Source: Acidobacteriota bacterium (lineage in GTDB: Bacteria > Acidobacteriota > UBA6911). From it: a stretch of 64,000 bases of DNA. Below the pieces are notes generated by a model that was given only the letters and a program-made list of their open reading frames with translations, made no database searches and was not told where the DNA came from. The DNA is taken from assembly GCA_016929335.1 (NCBI GenBank), contig JAFGIY010000193.1, positions 24,212-88,211 on the forward strand, in the 5' to 3' direction. A program made the position numbers and the translations under genes. Positions 45,133-53,694 of the stretch are shown one piece after another. The first letter of the stretch is position 1; each line of letters starts with the position of its first letter.

Positions 45133-45351
45133 ATGAGTTCCATTGTCGATGCAAGAGGGCTTTCATGCCCGCAGCCTGTTTTAATGACCGTGAATGAAAT
45201 CAGGAAGGTCCAGAAGGGTGAGATTGTCGTCCTCGTGGACACTGATACTTCCAAAGAGAATGTCACCCGCGCGGCAATCTCAAAAGGATGGACGCTGAAG
45301 GGCGTGGAACCGGAAGGGTCCGGCTATCGCATCAGCATTTCCAGGGATTGA
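45133..45351 (+). CDS. yedF: TusA/YedF-like sulfur or selenium carrier
   Basis: 72 residues, only the N-terminal TusA-like domain of YedF. The carrier motif DARGLSCPQPV places the persulfide/perselenide cysteine at residue 12. AGGAGGTGTCGT precedes the ATG. TusA-fold proteins hand activated sulfur between enzymes; in selenium operons the YedF form is believed to relay selenium toward SelD. The C-terminal DsrE-like half of full-length YedF is absent here. Confidence 0.88.
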   Translation: MSSIVDARGLSCPQPVLMTVNEIRKVQKGEIVVLVDTDTSKENVTRAAISKGWTLKGVEPEGSGYRISISRD

Positions 45352-45447
45352 TCATGTTTGCTGCGTCCATTCCCAACAGCACGACGCATCTGAGTCAGAA
45401 TAGAATGGGATTTGTGTCCAGCAACGGAATCAGGGATTATTGACATC

Positions 45448-46596
45448 ATGATATATCTCGATCATGCAGCGACTTCCTGGCCGAAACAGCCGGAAGTTCT
45501 CCAGGCTATGACCGATTTCCTGCAGCAGGCCGGGGGAAACCCCGGCCGCTCCGGGCATCGGCTATCGGTTGACGCCGGACGCATTGTCTATGATGCGCGC
45601 GAAGCTCTGGCAGAGTTATTCAATGCAACGGATCCCCTGCGGGTGATTTTTACGGCAAACGGCACGTACGCCGTCAACCTGGGCTTGTATGGGTTACTGC
45701 GCCCGGGCGATCACGTTGTTACCAGCGGCATTGAACACAACGCCGTCATGCGCCCGCTGCGGGGATTAGAAGCTAAGGGCGTACGCTTAACGGTAGTTCC
45801 TTGTGCCCGGGATGGCTCCATCGATCTCAAGGATATTGAACGGGCAGTCCATCGGTCGACGCGCATGGTGGCCGTCACCCATGCCAGTAATGTCATGGGG
45901 ATCATTCTGCCGATTGCTGAAATTGCTGAGATTGCTCATCGGGCGGGGGCCTGGATGCTGGTGGATGCAGCGCAAACGGCGGGAGTCCTGCCTATAGATG
46001 TCCAATCGATGGGCATTGACTTGCTGGCGTTCACAGGCCATAAAGGATTGCAGGGCCCTCCGGGGACCGGAGGCCTGGTGATTGGAGAGCGCGTACGCAC
46101 GGAGGAAATGCAGCCGCTGGTGCGTGGAGGCACCGGCAGCCGCTCGGAATTTGAAATCCAGCCGGAAGATTGTCCCGACAAGTTTGAAAGCGGCACACTC
46201 AACGGTGCGGGGATTGCGGGTCTGGGCGCCGGTGTGCGATGGGTCCTGAAAGAGGGAATCGCATCCATTCGGAGCCGTGAGATGGCATTGGCACAACTGC
46301 TGATGAATGGCCTTGAAGATATTCAGGGAATCACCGTCTATGGTTCCCGGAATATCAAAGACCGCGTATCGATAGTATCCTTCACGGTTGCGGGACATCG
46401 CGTATCGGAGATCGGTTTGCGCCTGGATGAAGAGTATGGGATTATGAGCCGCGTCGGGCTTCATTGCGCACCCGCGGCACATCGCACAATCGGTTCCTTC
46501 CCTGAAGGTACCGTGAGGTTCGCACCCGGAGTGCAGACAAAGAGCGAAGAGGTATCGGAGGCAATCAACGCGGTGAAGGAGATTTCAGGGCATTAA
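45448..46596 (+). CDS. Cysteine desulfurase / selenocysteine lyase-like, EF2568 family
   Basis: 382 residues from the ATG at 45448; the track's 45412 start lacks a site. A PLP enzyme of aminotransferase class V: MIYLDHAATSWPKQPEV opening, HASNVMGIILPI near 152, and the PLP lysine in FTGHKGLQGPPGTGG near 200. The catalytic cysteine is in GLHCAPAAHRTIG near 343. The EF2568 subfamily accompanies selD and YqeB in selenium-utilising bacteria and presumably delivers Se (or S) from (seleno)cysteine. DUF3343 starts 3 bases after its stop. Confidence 0.9.
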   Translation: MIYLDHAATSWPKQPEVLQAMTDFLQQAGGNPGRSGHRLSVDAGRIVYDAREALAELFNATDPLRVIFTANGTYAVNLGLYGLLRPGDHVVTSGIEHNAVMRPLRGLEAKGVRLTVVPCARDGSIDLKDIERAVHRSTRMVAVTHASNVMGIILPIAEIAEIAHRAGAWMLVDAAQTAGVLPIDVQSMGIDLLAFTGHKGLQGPPGTGGLVIGERVRTEEMQPLVRGGTGSRSEFEIQPEDCPDKFESGTLNGAGIAGLGAGVRWVLKEGIASIRSREMALAQLLMNGLEDIQGITVYGSRNIKDRVSIVSFTVAGHRVSEIGLRLDEEYGIMSRVGLHCAPAAHRTIGSFPEGTVRFAPGVQTKSEEVSEAINAVKEISGH

Positions 46597-46599
46597 ATT

Positions 46600-46833
46600 A
46601 TGTCGATCCCGATTGCATACGGAGTCGTTTTATTTCATACCAGTTCGGCGGCTCTTCGAGCGGAAAAGGTTCTTATCAAGAATGGATTTTCGATCAAAAT
46701 GATTCCCACTCCGCGCGAATTTTCGAGCGATTGCGGTGTTTCTTTGCGATTCAGCTGGCAGGAAGAAACACGTGTGCGCGAATTATTGGAATCCGCCCGC
46801 GTGGAAATAGGATCGATCCATGCCTTGAAATAG
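46600..46833 (+). CDS. DUF3343 small selenium-operon protein
   Basis: 77 residues. The pattern VVLFHTSSAALRAEKVLIKNG, a P-x-P/PTPRE turn and the cysteine-glycine motif SSDCGVSLRF near residue 44 identify DUF3343. The family is a recognised genomic marker of selenium use, often encoded beside selD and the EF2568 desulfurase. A carrier or adaptor role for selenium via its cysteine is suspected, not shown. It lies tightly between the desulfurase and selD. Confidence 0.88.
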   Translation: MSIPIAYGVVLFHTSSAALRAEKVLIKNGFSIKMIPTPREFSSDCGVSLRFSWQEETRVRELLESARVEIGSIHALK

Positions 46834-46862
46834 GCGGTTTTGGGAAGGAAGGCAGTCAGTCT

Positions 46863-47915
46863 ATGACAGAAGAACGAATCCGTCTTACAGCGCTAACCAG
46901 TGCAGCAGGTTGAGCGGCCAAAATGGGTCCCGAAACCCTGGCGCAGGTGCTGCGCCCGCTGCAAAATCTATTTCGAGCTCAGGATTATCCGTCCCTGCTT
47001 GTAGGACTGGAGATATCGGACGATGCAGCAGTCTATAAAATCAGCGATGAAGTGGCTGTTATTCAGACGCTCGATTTCTTCACGCCCATAGTGGACGATG
47101 CCTATGATTTTGGCGCCATTGCCGCCGCAAATGCGATGAGCGACGTTTATGCCATGGGCGGTCAGGTGACACTGGCGCTGAACATCTGCGGTTTCCCTCC
47201 CAGCCTGCCCGCAGAAATTATCAGCCGGATATTGAGTGGCGGTGCGGAAAAAGTACTTGAGGCCGGCGGCGTTCTGGCCGGCGGACATACGATAGACGAC
47301 AATGAACCCAAATATGGTCTGGCCGTAATGGGCATAGTCCATCCGGGTCGCATTTTAACAAAAGCCGGAGTAAAGCCCGGCGACATCCTGGCGTTGACCA
47401 AACCACTTGGAGTGGGAATTATCGCTACTGCGGCTAAAGGTGATGCGGCTGAGCCGGCTCATGTCGCGGCTGCCGTTGAAAGCATGAAAAAGCTGAACAG
47501 GCAGGCGGCAGCTCTTATTCAACAGGCGGGCATACATGCCTGTACCGATATCACCGGATTTGCGCTTCTGGGACATGCGTGGGAAATGGCGGAAAAAAGC
47601 AGCATACAGATTCGCTTCGATATGAACCGGATTCCTTTTCTGGAAGGAGCGAAGCAATACGCAGGCGAGTGGCTCTTCCCCGGCGGGGCATGCCGGAACC
47701 AGCAGTTCTATGAACGCTATGTAAAATTCGATCCTGACTTGCCGGCGGAGATGCGGCAATTGCTTTTCACGCCCGAAACCTCCGGCGGTTTGCTCGCAGC
47801 TGTTCCACCGGATAAAGTCGAGCTGACGAAGAGGCTCTTTGCAGAATCCGGGCATCCCTTCTGGATTATCGGCGAGGCAACCGAAGGACACGGCATCCGG
47901 ATCGTCCTTTCCTGA
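46863..47915 (+). CDS. selD: Selenophosphate synthetase, itself a selenoprotein (UGA at codon 17 = Sec)
   Basis: 350 residues when TGA at 46911-46913 is read as selenocysteine. The track splits it into a tail of ORF 46731-46913 and an ORF from 46923. The joined N terminus reads MTEERIRLTALTSAAG-U-AAKMGPETL, the standard SelD opening, with Sec at residue 17, the catalytic Cys/Sec position, and K20 three residues later. Further SelD features: DDAAVY near 37, IQTLDFFTPIVDDAYDFGAIAAANAMSDVYAMGG (in part), and ETSGGLLAAV near the C terminus. It makes selenophosphate from selenide and ATP. Start with GGAAGGAAGG upstream. Sits last in the selenium operon. A 6-bp hairpin with GGU loop follows the UGA. 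Confidence 0.95.
46940..46956 (+). promoter_or_regulatory. Bacterial SECIS-like hairpin in selD
   Basis: GGCGCA-GGTGC-TGCGCC forms a 6-bp stem with a five-base loop beginning GGU. The loop starts 32 bases after the UGA, within the usual window for SelB-binding hairpins. It resembles the fdhF upper hairpin, which also shows GCAGGU at the stem-loop junction, though here the hairpin is further from the UGA. Confidence 0.65.
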
Positions 47916-48092
47916 CTTTCCGAATAAAGCTGCCCGACAAAAATCCTGAAATCCACTTTAACGACGTCCATCTGCAACGTGCCTATGCTGCGCGCCGAGA
48001 TAATATTGGCAGTTCTGCAGAATTCCCAGAAGATTAATAATGTGCCTATAATATGTGACAAGCAGAGACACTCTATGAGGAGGAATAGTCAA

Positions 48093-48986
48093 ATGATGGC
48101 TGTTGTCGTAAGAATTATGCCATTCTTAACAATGATCTTGCTCTACGGATACATGGACCAAGTGGTCGTTCAAGCCCAAACCAAGCAAGCTGCAATTCCT
48201 GATATTCCTAAAAAAATTGCTGATGAGCACACCCCAATGGAATATGTTGCTCGGATGATGGAGCAAGTGTATTTAAGGCCGGTAACCTACGAAGATCCAA
48301 TAATGAGTTGGATCGATGACTTTCAACAGATTCAAAATTCAAGGGGGGAGATTATTAAAATCAAAAAGCGGAGAAGCTTTGAAATGCCTGGTGAAGCAAA
48401 TCGACTTAAAACGCCCACGATCAGTGTTGAGCTCCTACAAAGGATTGTGGACGCATATCATGAACAGACCGATGGTCCTCGTTTTAAAATTGAAAGCTCT
48501 CGATGGGGATTGCACATTATTCCAGATCAGGTACGAAATGATCAGGGACAATATACAAAAGCGATTACTTTCCTCGACAGATCCATTTCCGTCCCTGTAG
48601 AAAACCGCACACCATCAGGGCATTTCGAGGCAATATGCGAGGCAATTAACCATTCTATGGTTGCAGGTATTAAGCTTCATAGCTTTACCCCTTATGTGGA
48701 TGGATACTTTTCTCAGGTGCCCCTTTCGCGTATGCCTAGCGATGAAGAAATGATGCAGACAGAATTTTCTTGGGGAACAGAGGGATCGACGGCACGAGAT
48801 GCGCTCATAAATCTGTTTGAACAATCAGCAACGACACTGACGTGGAGATTGTTGTGTGATTCTCATAACTTATCTCAACCGTTATGTGCACTGAATATAG
48901 GCCCAATGGAAGTAAATTACACTGAGACTGGCGGAAGAACATATGAGTCGCCGCTATTTCATGATCGAATAAAGAAAAATGATTGA
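48093..48986 (+). CDS. Secreted protein of unknown function
   Basis: 297 residues from the ATG at 48093, seven bases after AGGAGGA; the track start at 47979 and the ATG at 48075 have no site. A signal peptide (VVRIMPFLTMILLYGYMDQVVVQAQ) is present. The mature protein contains a region (about 95-230) with scattered short motifs and no family I recognise. Its codon and base use is more AT-rich than the adjoining selenium operon, so it may be a recent arrival. It is probably transcribed separately. Confidence 0.6.
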   Translation: MMAVVVRIMPFLTMILLYGYMDQVVVQAQTKQAAIPDIPKKIADEHTPMEYVARMMEQVYLRPVTYEDPIMSWIDDFQQIQNSRGEIIKIKKRRSFEMPGEANRLKTPTISVELLQRIVDAYHEQTDGPRFKIESSRWGLHIIPDQVRNDQGQYTKAITFLDRSISVPVENRTPSGHFEAICEAINHSMVAGIKLHSFTPYVDGYFSQVPLSRMPSDEEMMQTEFSWGTEGSTARDALINLFEQSATTLTWRLLCDSHNLSQPLCALNIGPMEVNYTETGGRTYESPLFHDRIKKND

Positions 48987-49580
48987 TAGCTTTGAGGGAG
49001 GATGACTCTCGATAAGCGCAGAGATCTCATGCTGAAGTTCTTTAGAAGATTCTAGCCCGCTTTATTCATGAAGCTTCTGCTGCTGCGGCGTATTCGGACA
49101 AGTCTACGTTGCGCTCGGTCGGATTCCTCGACGTACTGTCGAGTACGCGATCGAAATCCTCCCGTCGCGCGCCTTGCAGCCACGACCGTCTGCATCGCCT
49201 CGCGACAAACCTTCATGAATAATGCGTGTTCATGCTTCCACCTGTTCATTTTTCTTGGCCTTTGTTAAAGGACATAGAATTACTCAAGATTGTGAGCATT
49301 AAAGGTCTTTATGGAACAGTGAAAGGACGCCGGCCATGAACCGGCTTTTTCCAATTGTGGGATGGAGTTGTTCCATCGCAATGGCTATGAGATCATGGCG
49401 GCCTCAGTGGAAAATGAACCGACGTTCAGTCCCGGCAGACCCACAAACATGGTTGGAGATACATTGAGGTAGATGGGAGAAGAAGCCATCAAATCCGGCC
49501 AGGCAAGACTATATTCGGGAAGCCGGCGATAACACAAGTGACATGGTTTTTGCAGTTCAAAATCCTATTGGAGACCCTCT
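48987..49580. mobile_element. Intergenic region with 169-bp terminal-inverted-repeat element (49058-49226)
   Basis: The ends CGCTTTATTCATGAAG and CTTCATGAATAATGCG are inverted copies (14-15 of 16) bounding 169 bases with no transposase. The ORFs inside (65 and 66 residues, opposite strands) look like repeat-derived frames. Best read as a MITE-like or structured repeat; the rest of the gap shows no gene. Confidence 0.5.
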
Positions 49581-52022
49581 TTGAAGACCACGCCCGCAAA
49601 GACAAAAACTCAGTCAAACAGGATTAAAACGGACGTCCTTGCTTCACTGCTGTTGATCGCTCTCGGAGTAATATTCTTTGCCGATGTGCTTTTTACATCC
49701 AAAAACTTTTATTACCGGGACATCCTGAATTTTCATTTCCCCCTCCATAAGATTCTGATCGATTCCTATTCCGGGGGAGAATTGCCCCTGTGGAATCCCT
49801 TTGTTTATCTCGGGCAGCCGATGCTGGCCAATCCCAATTATCTTGCTTTCTACCCAAGCAACCTGCTTCACCTGCTCATCCCGTTTAATTACGCATTCAA
49901 GCTCCATTTCCTCCTTCATCCTATTCTGGGCGGACTGGGGACCTACTTTCTTTTGCGGCGCCTCGATCTCAAACCGTTTTCCGCTTTGGCCGGAGCAGTT
50001 TCTTACCAGTTTTCCGGCACTGTTCTGGCGTTTTTGAATCTATACAACCTGGTGCCCGCCACTGCTTTGATCCCCTGGATTGGCTGGGCATTCCAGGGAG
50101 CACTTAATGGGCATAGAGTTCGGCGTGTTCTGTTGCTCGGATTTTTGGCGGCATTGCTGATCCTTGTTTTCGAACCCATTCTGCTTCAATGCTGCGCTTT
50201 TCTGATACTGGCACTTTTAATCTTTTATCTGTCTGACAAAAAAGATTGGAAGCAGCAGCTGAAGATTCCGGCATTTGTGATTCTGTGGGCAGTGTTGTTC
50301 GCTTTCGGTATCGCGGCAATACAGATGGTTCCAACCTTTGAACTCCTTCCGCTTTCCGCACGAGGATCAGGTCTTCAGGAATCCATGGCACTGAAGTGGT
50401 CCATGCACCCAATGGATTTGCTGAACACAATCATACCGAATTTCTATGGTTTCTTTTTCACGCTGGGTTCGGCAACTTCGTGGGGAGAAAATTATCACGA
50501 ATTCCGGGAGCCCTATCTGGTTTCTTTCTTTATCGGTTCTTTTACTCTTCTTCTGGGTGCACTGGCTTTCTTTTCCGCGCGGAAACGATTGCGCAGCATC
50601 CTTTTTGCTTTTTCGGCGATTACGTTGATTCTTGCTCTGGGGAAATTCGGATTGCTTTATGCCTTTCTCTTTCAGCATCTGCCGCTGTTCAATCTGGGGC
50701 GATATCCTTCAAAATACTTTCTTATAACGACGCTCTTCATTTGCATGCTTGCAGCGCTTGGTCTGGAAACGGCTGTTGAGAAGGTCGCCCAAAAGGAGCG
50801 TCGAGGCATGCAGAGGATCCTTACAGCAGGCTTGATTACAGGTTTCGTGATCCTGTGCTTCGGATTAGTCTGGATTTGGAATGTGCAGTGGCTGGAATCT
50901 CTGATCAGGGATGCAACACCCTCTTCAGCAGCGGCAGCTAAGGATTTCCACGCCATAGCCGCCGGCCTTGCCCGATCTATGGCTTCAACCGGCGCGTTTC
51001 TGATACTGGGAGCACTGATAATTCTTAAATGGCCGAGACTGAAGAATTATGGAAAACTGATTGAACTTGTAGTGCTCCTGATTGTTGTGATTGAGCTTGC
51101 AGCGCCCAATATGGGACTGGCGCCTTATATTTCCGACGCCGATGTGGAATATGTTCCGGATCTGGCGCGTCAATCCGTACCGGCAAATTCCAATCAGCTC
51201 TTCCGCGCAGTCACACCCAATTACATAGCGACTCTGCCTGAACATATGACCTTGAAAGCGCCTAATCGCTCAGTGGCCTGGCAGGTACTGTACAACAAAC
51301 GCAGCGGTTTAAGTTTCGACGGAATCAAAAATGGGGTTCAATACTCCCTTTTCGATCCCGTGGATAACCTGAACAGCCGGGAATCCGACACGCTTATGCG
51401 ACGCAGCAGCAACCTGTCGCAATCGGATAAGCTGATGTTGCTGGCAAACTTGAACACATCGCTGGTTCCAGCAGTAGGCGCTCTTCCAGAACCGGACCTG
51501 ACGGAGCTTGGGACAATCGATACGCACAGTGATCTTGATTTTCGGCTTTATCGGATCAACAACATTCTTCCCCGCGCCTATTTTGCGACCGAAACGATTT
51601 CAGTATCTTCTCAGGAGGAGGCTTTAAACCGGCTGATCGAATCCAAATCATTGCTTTCAAACAAGGTAATTCTTGAATCTCAGCAGAAAGATCCTGCAGT
51701 GACTTCATCTATAGATTCAGCCTCCGTAAACATCAGCCGGTATGAGAATTCACGAGTAGTATGCCAGGTTAGAACTGATACTCCCGGCCATGTAGTATTG
51801 CTGGACAGCTGGTATCCGGGCTGGAAGGCTTATGTTGACGGACGCGAAGTTGAAGTCCAAAGGGCTAATTATGCTTTTCGGGCAGTTGAGGTTGCTCGGG
51901 GCACTCACAAACTGGAATTCATCTTTGCACCGAAATCTTTCTATGCGGGTGCAGGGATCACTTTCTTAACCATGCTCATCGGCCTCACAATTGCAGCATT
52001 CTTCATCTTAAAACGAAAGTAA
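49581..52022 (+). CDS. YfhO-like large membrane protein (GT-C type)
   Basis: 813 residues starting at a TTG with GGAG seven bases upstream. About twelve hydrophobic segments span residues 20-500. The first loop carries FYYRDILNFHFPLHKILIDSYSGGELPLWNPFVYLGQP (in part), the motif of YfhO-type lipid-linked glycosyl-modifying proteins. The last 300 residues form an extracytoplasmic domain with a final GWKAYVDGREVEVQRANYAFRAVEV stretch, then a terminal membrane helix. YfhO homologues act in glycosylation of teichoic acids or other envelope polymers in Gram-positives; the role here is unknown. Monocistronic. Confidence 0.8.
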   Translation: MKTTPAKTKTQSNRIKTDVLASLLLIALGVIFFADVLFTSKNFYYRDILNFHFPLHKILIDSYSGGELPLWNPFVYLGQPMLANPNYLAFYPSNLLHLLIPFNYAFKLHFLLHPILGGLGTYFLLRRLDLKPFSALAGAVSYQFSGTVLAFLNLYNLVPATALIPWIGWAFQGALNGHRVRRVLLLGFLAALLILVFEPILLQCCAFLILALLIFYLSDKKDWKQQLKIPAFVILWAVLFAFGIAAIQMVPTFELLPLSARGSGLQESMALKWSMHPMDLLNTIIPNFYGFFFTLGSATSWGENYHEFREPYLVSFFIGSFTLLLGALAFFSARKRLRSILFAFSAITLILALGKFGLLYAFLFQHLPLFNLGRYPSKYFLITTLFICMLAALGLETAVEKVAQKERRGMQRILTAGLITGFVILCFGLVWIWNVQWLESLIRDATPSSAAAAKDFHAIAAGLARSMASTGAFLILGALIILKWPRLKNYGKLIELVVLLIVVIELAAPNMGLAPYISDADVEYVPDLARQSVPANSNQLFRAVTPNYIATLPEHMTLKAPNRSVAWQVLYNKRSGLSFDGIKNGVQYSLFDPVDNLNSRESDTLMRRSSNLSQSDKLMLLANLNTSLVPAVGALPEPDLTELGTIDTHSDLDFRLYRINNILPRAYFATETISVSSQEEALNRLIESKSLLSNKVILESQQKDPAVTSSIDSASVNISRYENSRVVCQVRTDTPGHVVLLDSWYPGWKAYVDGREVEVQRANYAFRAVEVARGTHKLEFIFAPKSFYAGAGITFLTMLIGLTIAAFFILKRK

Positions 52023-52368
52023 TCGTGAATACCTGCTGACGATTATGATAGGGGAGCCCGGCTTTCGGAATTATCCAAAATATGGCCGGATATGCTTTCG
52101 CATTATTATCCGCCCCAGGTTTATTTTTCTTGCCGGCGTATAGGAAAAATAGGCCGCATCTTTTTGAAACAGACGTTTGCAATTCCTGATGATTGCGACT
52201 TATGCAACCTCTCCGGGTTCTGTTAAGGCCGTATAGTCTGGAACACACCATAATTGTTCCTCAGGTTGGGAAAATGGAATTCGGAATTCTTTGCCCCTTC
52301 GCCTTTATCGCCGGGATACGAGTCTTTTACGGCGAAGGAATGCCGGTGAACGATCCTGCCAGAGCCGG
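52023..52368 (+). repeat. Intergenic region with ~60-base dispersed repeat (52227-52290)
   Basis: GGCCGTATAGTCTGGAACAC...CTCAGGTTGGGAAAATGGAATTCGGA matches 56313-56379, where it is joined to the 47-base repeat of 42174. No gene supported in this 346-base gap. Confidence 0.5.
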
Positions 52369-53487
52369 TCAGTCCCGGAACCGGCGATCTTTGAGATTCT
52401 TCTTTGCGCTTCTTCCCGTGACTTTTTTCCAGCGCTCCTTTTCCACCCAGCTTGCGCTGTGGCTGCTTTTCAGTTCGGAATATCGCGCCTCCCTGGAAAG
52501 CTTGAAATAGCCGGCCAGTCTCCCGGGATCCAGTTCTCCCCGGGCAATCGCATCACGGACCCGGCAGCCGGGTTCTGTGCGGTGGCTGCAGTCCCGGAAT
52601 TGGCACTGTTCTGCCAGAGATTGGATATCCTCGAAAGTGGAGTCGAGGCCCGTATCGAGCGACCAGACCTGGAGCTCCCTCATTCCGGGCGTATCCATGA
52701 TCAGGCCGCCGGAAGGAAGGAAGAAAAGATGCCGGGCCGAAGTGGTGTGCTTTCCCCGTCCGGTGTCCACATCCGTTTCCCGGACGTCCTGAGCCTTCCT
52801 CCCAAGCAGACGGTTTATGATGGAGGACTTGCCCACTCCGGAAGAGCCAAGCAATGCAATCGTCCGCCCTTTTCCGGCATAGTCTGAGAAGCATTCCATA
52901 CCGTAGCCTTCCACTGCGCTTACGGCATGGACCGGGATCCCGGGAGCCAGGGATCTCGCCTGCTGAAGGCGGGCTGCAATAACCGTGCACGTATCCGCTT
53001 TGTTCAGGATGATTGCCGGATCGGCGCCGCTTTCCCAGGCAACCGCAAGATATCTTTCGATCCTGCGCGGATTGAAATCGGCATCCAGGCCGCTTACCAG
53101 GCAGACGGTATCGATATTGGATGCGATCACCTGCCTGCCGATGGCAGTCCCGGCTTGCTTCCTGTAAAACGAAGTTTTGCGCGGAAGAAGCAGCCGTATC
53201 AGGGTGGTGAGACCGTTTTGCGGACGATCGGCCAGCACCCAGTCCCCGCAGACGGGCATCCCGTCCGAATCCGTCGAATCATAGCGCAGCGATCCCGCGA
53301 TCCGCGCCGGCAGTTCGCCTTCTTCCGAGATCAGGCGATAGATTTCTCTGCTCTGGAACGACACGCGGGCCGGAATGAGGCTTTCGTTCTTATGTTTCGA
53401 ATAATGGTCGCTGAAAAAGGAGTTCCAACCTATATCCTCTAAATTCAATGCAGTATCCTCCGGCAATGTGCGCAGACTGCGGTGCAA
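52369..53487 (-). CDS. rsgA: Ribosome small-subunit-dependent GTPase A
   Basis: 372 residues. RsgA is a circularly permuted GTPase that aids late 30S maturation. An OB-fold region comes first (ARIAGSLRYDSTDSDGMPVCGDWVLAD, in part). The permuted GTPase motifs follow in the order G4 ILNKADTC (near 162), G1 GSSGVGKSSIINRL (near 215), G2 RGKHTT (near 245) and G3 DTPGMREL. The zinc site is C-x-H-x6-C in CSHRTEPGC near 298. Length and order are normal. It stands alone, convergent in orientation with the preceding YfhO-like gene. Confidence 0.94.
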   Translation of the reverse strand: MHRSLRTLPEDTALNLEDIGWNSFFSDHYSKHKNESLIPARVSFQSREIYRLISEEGELPARIAGSLRYDSTDSDGMPVCGDWVLADRPQNGLTTLIRLLLPRKTSFYRKQAGTAIGRQVIASNIDTVCLVSGLDADFNPRRIERYLAVAWESGADPAIILNKADTCTVIAARLQQARSLAPGIPVHAVSAVEGYGMECFSDYAGKGRTIALLGSSGVGKSSIINRLLGRKAQDVRETDVDTGRGKHTTSARHLFFLPSGGLIMDTPGMRELQVWSLDTGLDSTFEDIQSLAEQCQFRDCSHRTEPGCRVRDAIARGELDPGRLAGYFKLSREARYSELKSSHSASWVEKERWKKVTGRSAKKNLKDRRFRD

Positions 53488-53694
53488 AAGCGCAGGACCG
53501 GATTCCGGCCGCGGCTATGGAGTTATGGTAAAGGCAGTCTGTGCTGGTGGAGATCAGGAGTGCGCACACGCATCCGCCAAACAGATGGATGAGCACTCAT
53601 CGATGCGCTGTAACTAGAGGACAATCATATGCTGTACCGGTAGTGATGCTACCACTCGTTCGGACTGACGGCAAGCCTTCGGTTCCAGTGAAAG

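Noticed and set aside
46923-47915. selD as the track presents it, starting at ATG 46923
   Set aside because: It would lack the catalytic residue and the conserved N terminus that are present in frame directly upstream of the UGA.
49052-49249. 65-residue minus-strand ORF
   Set aside because: Lies across the terminal-inverted-repeat element and appears repeat-derived rather than a gene.
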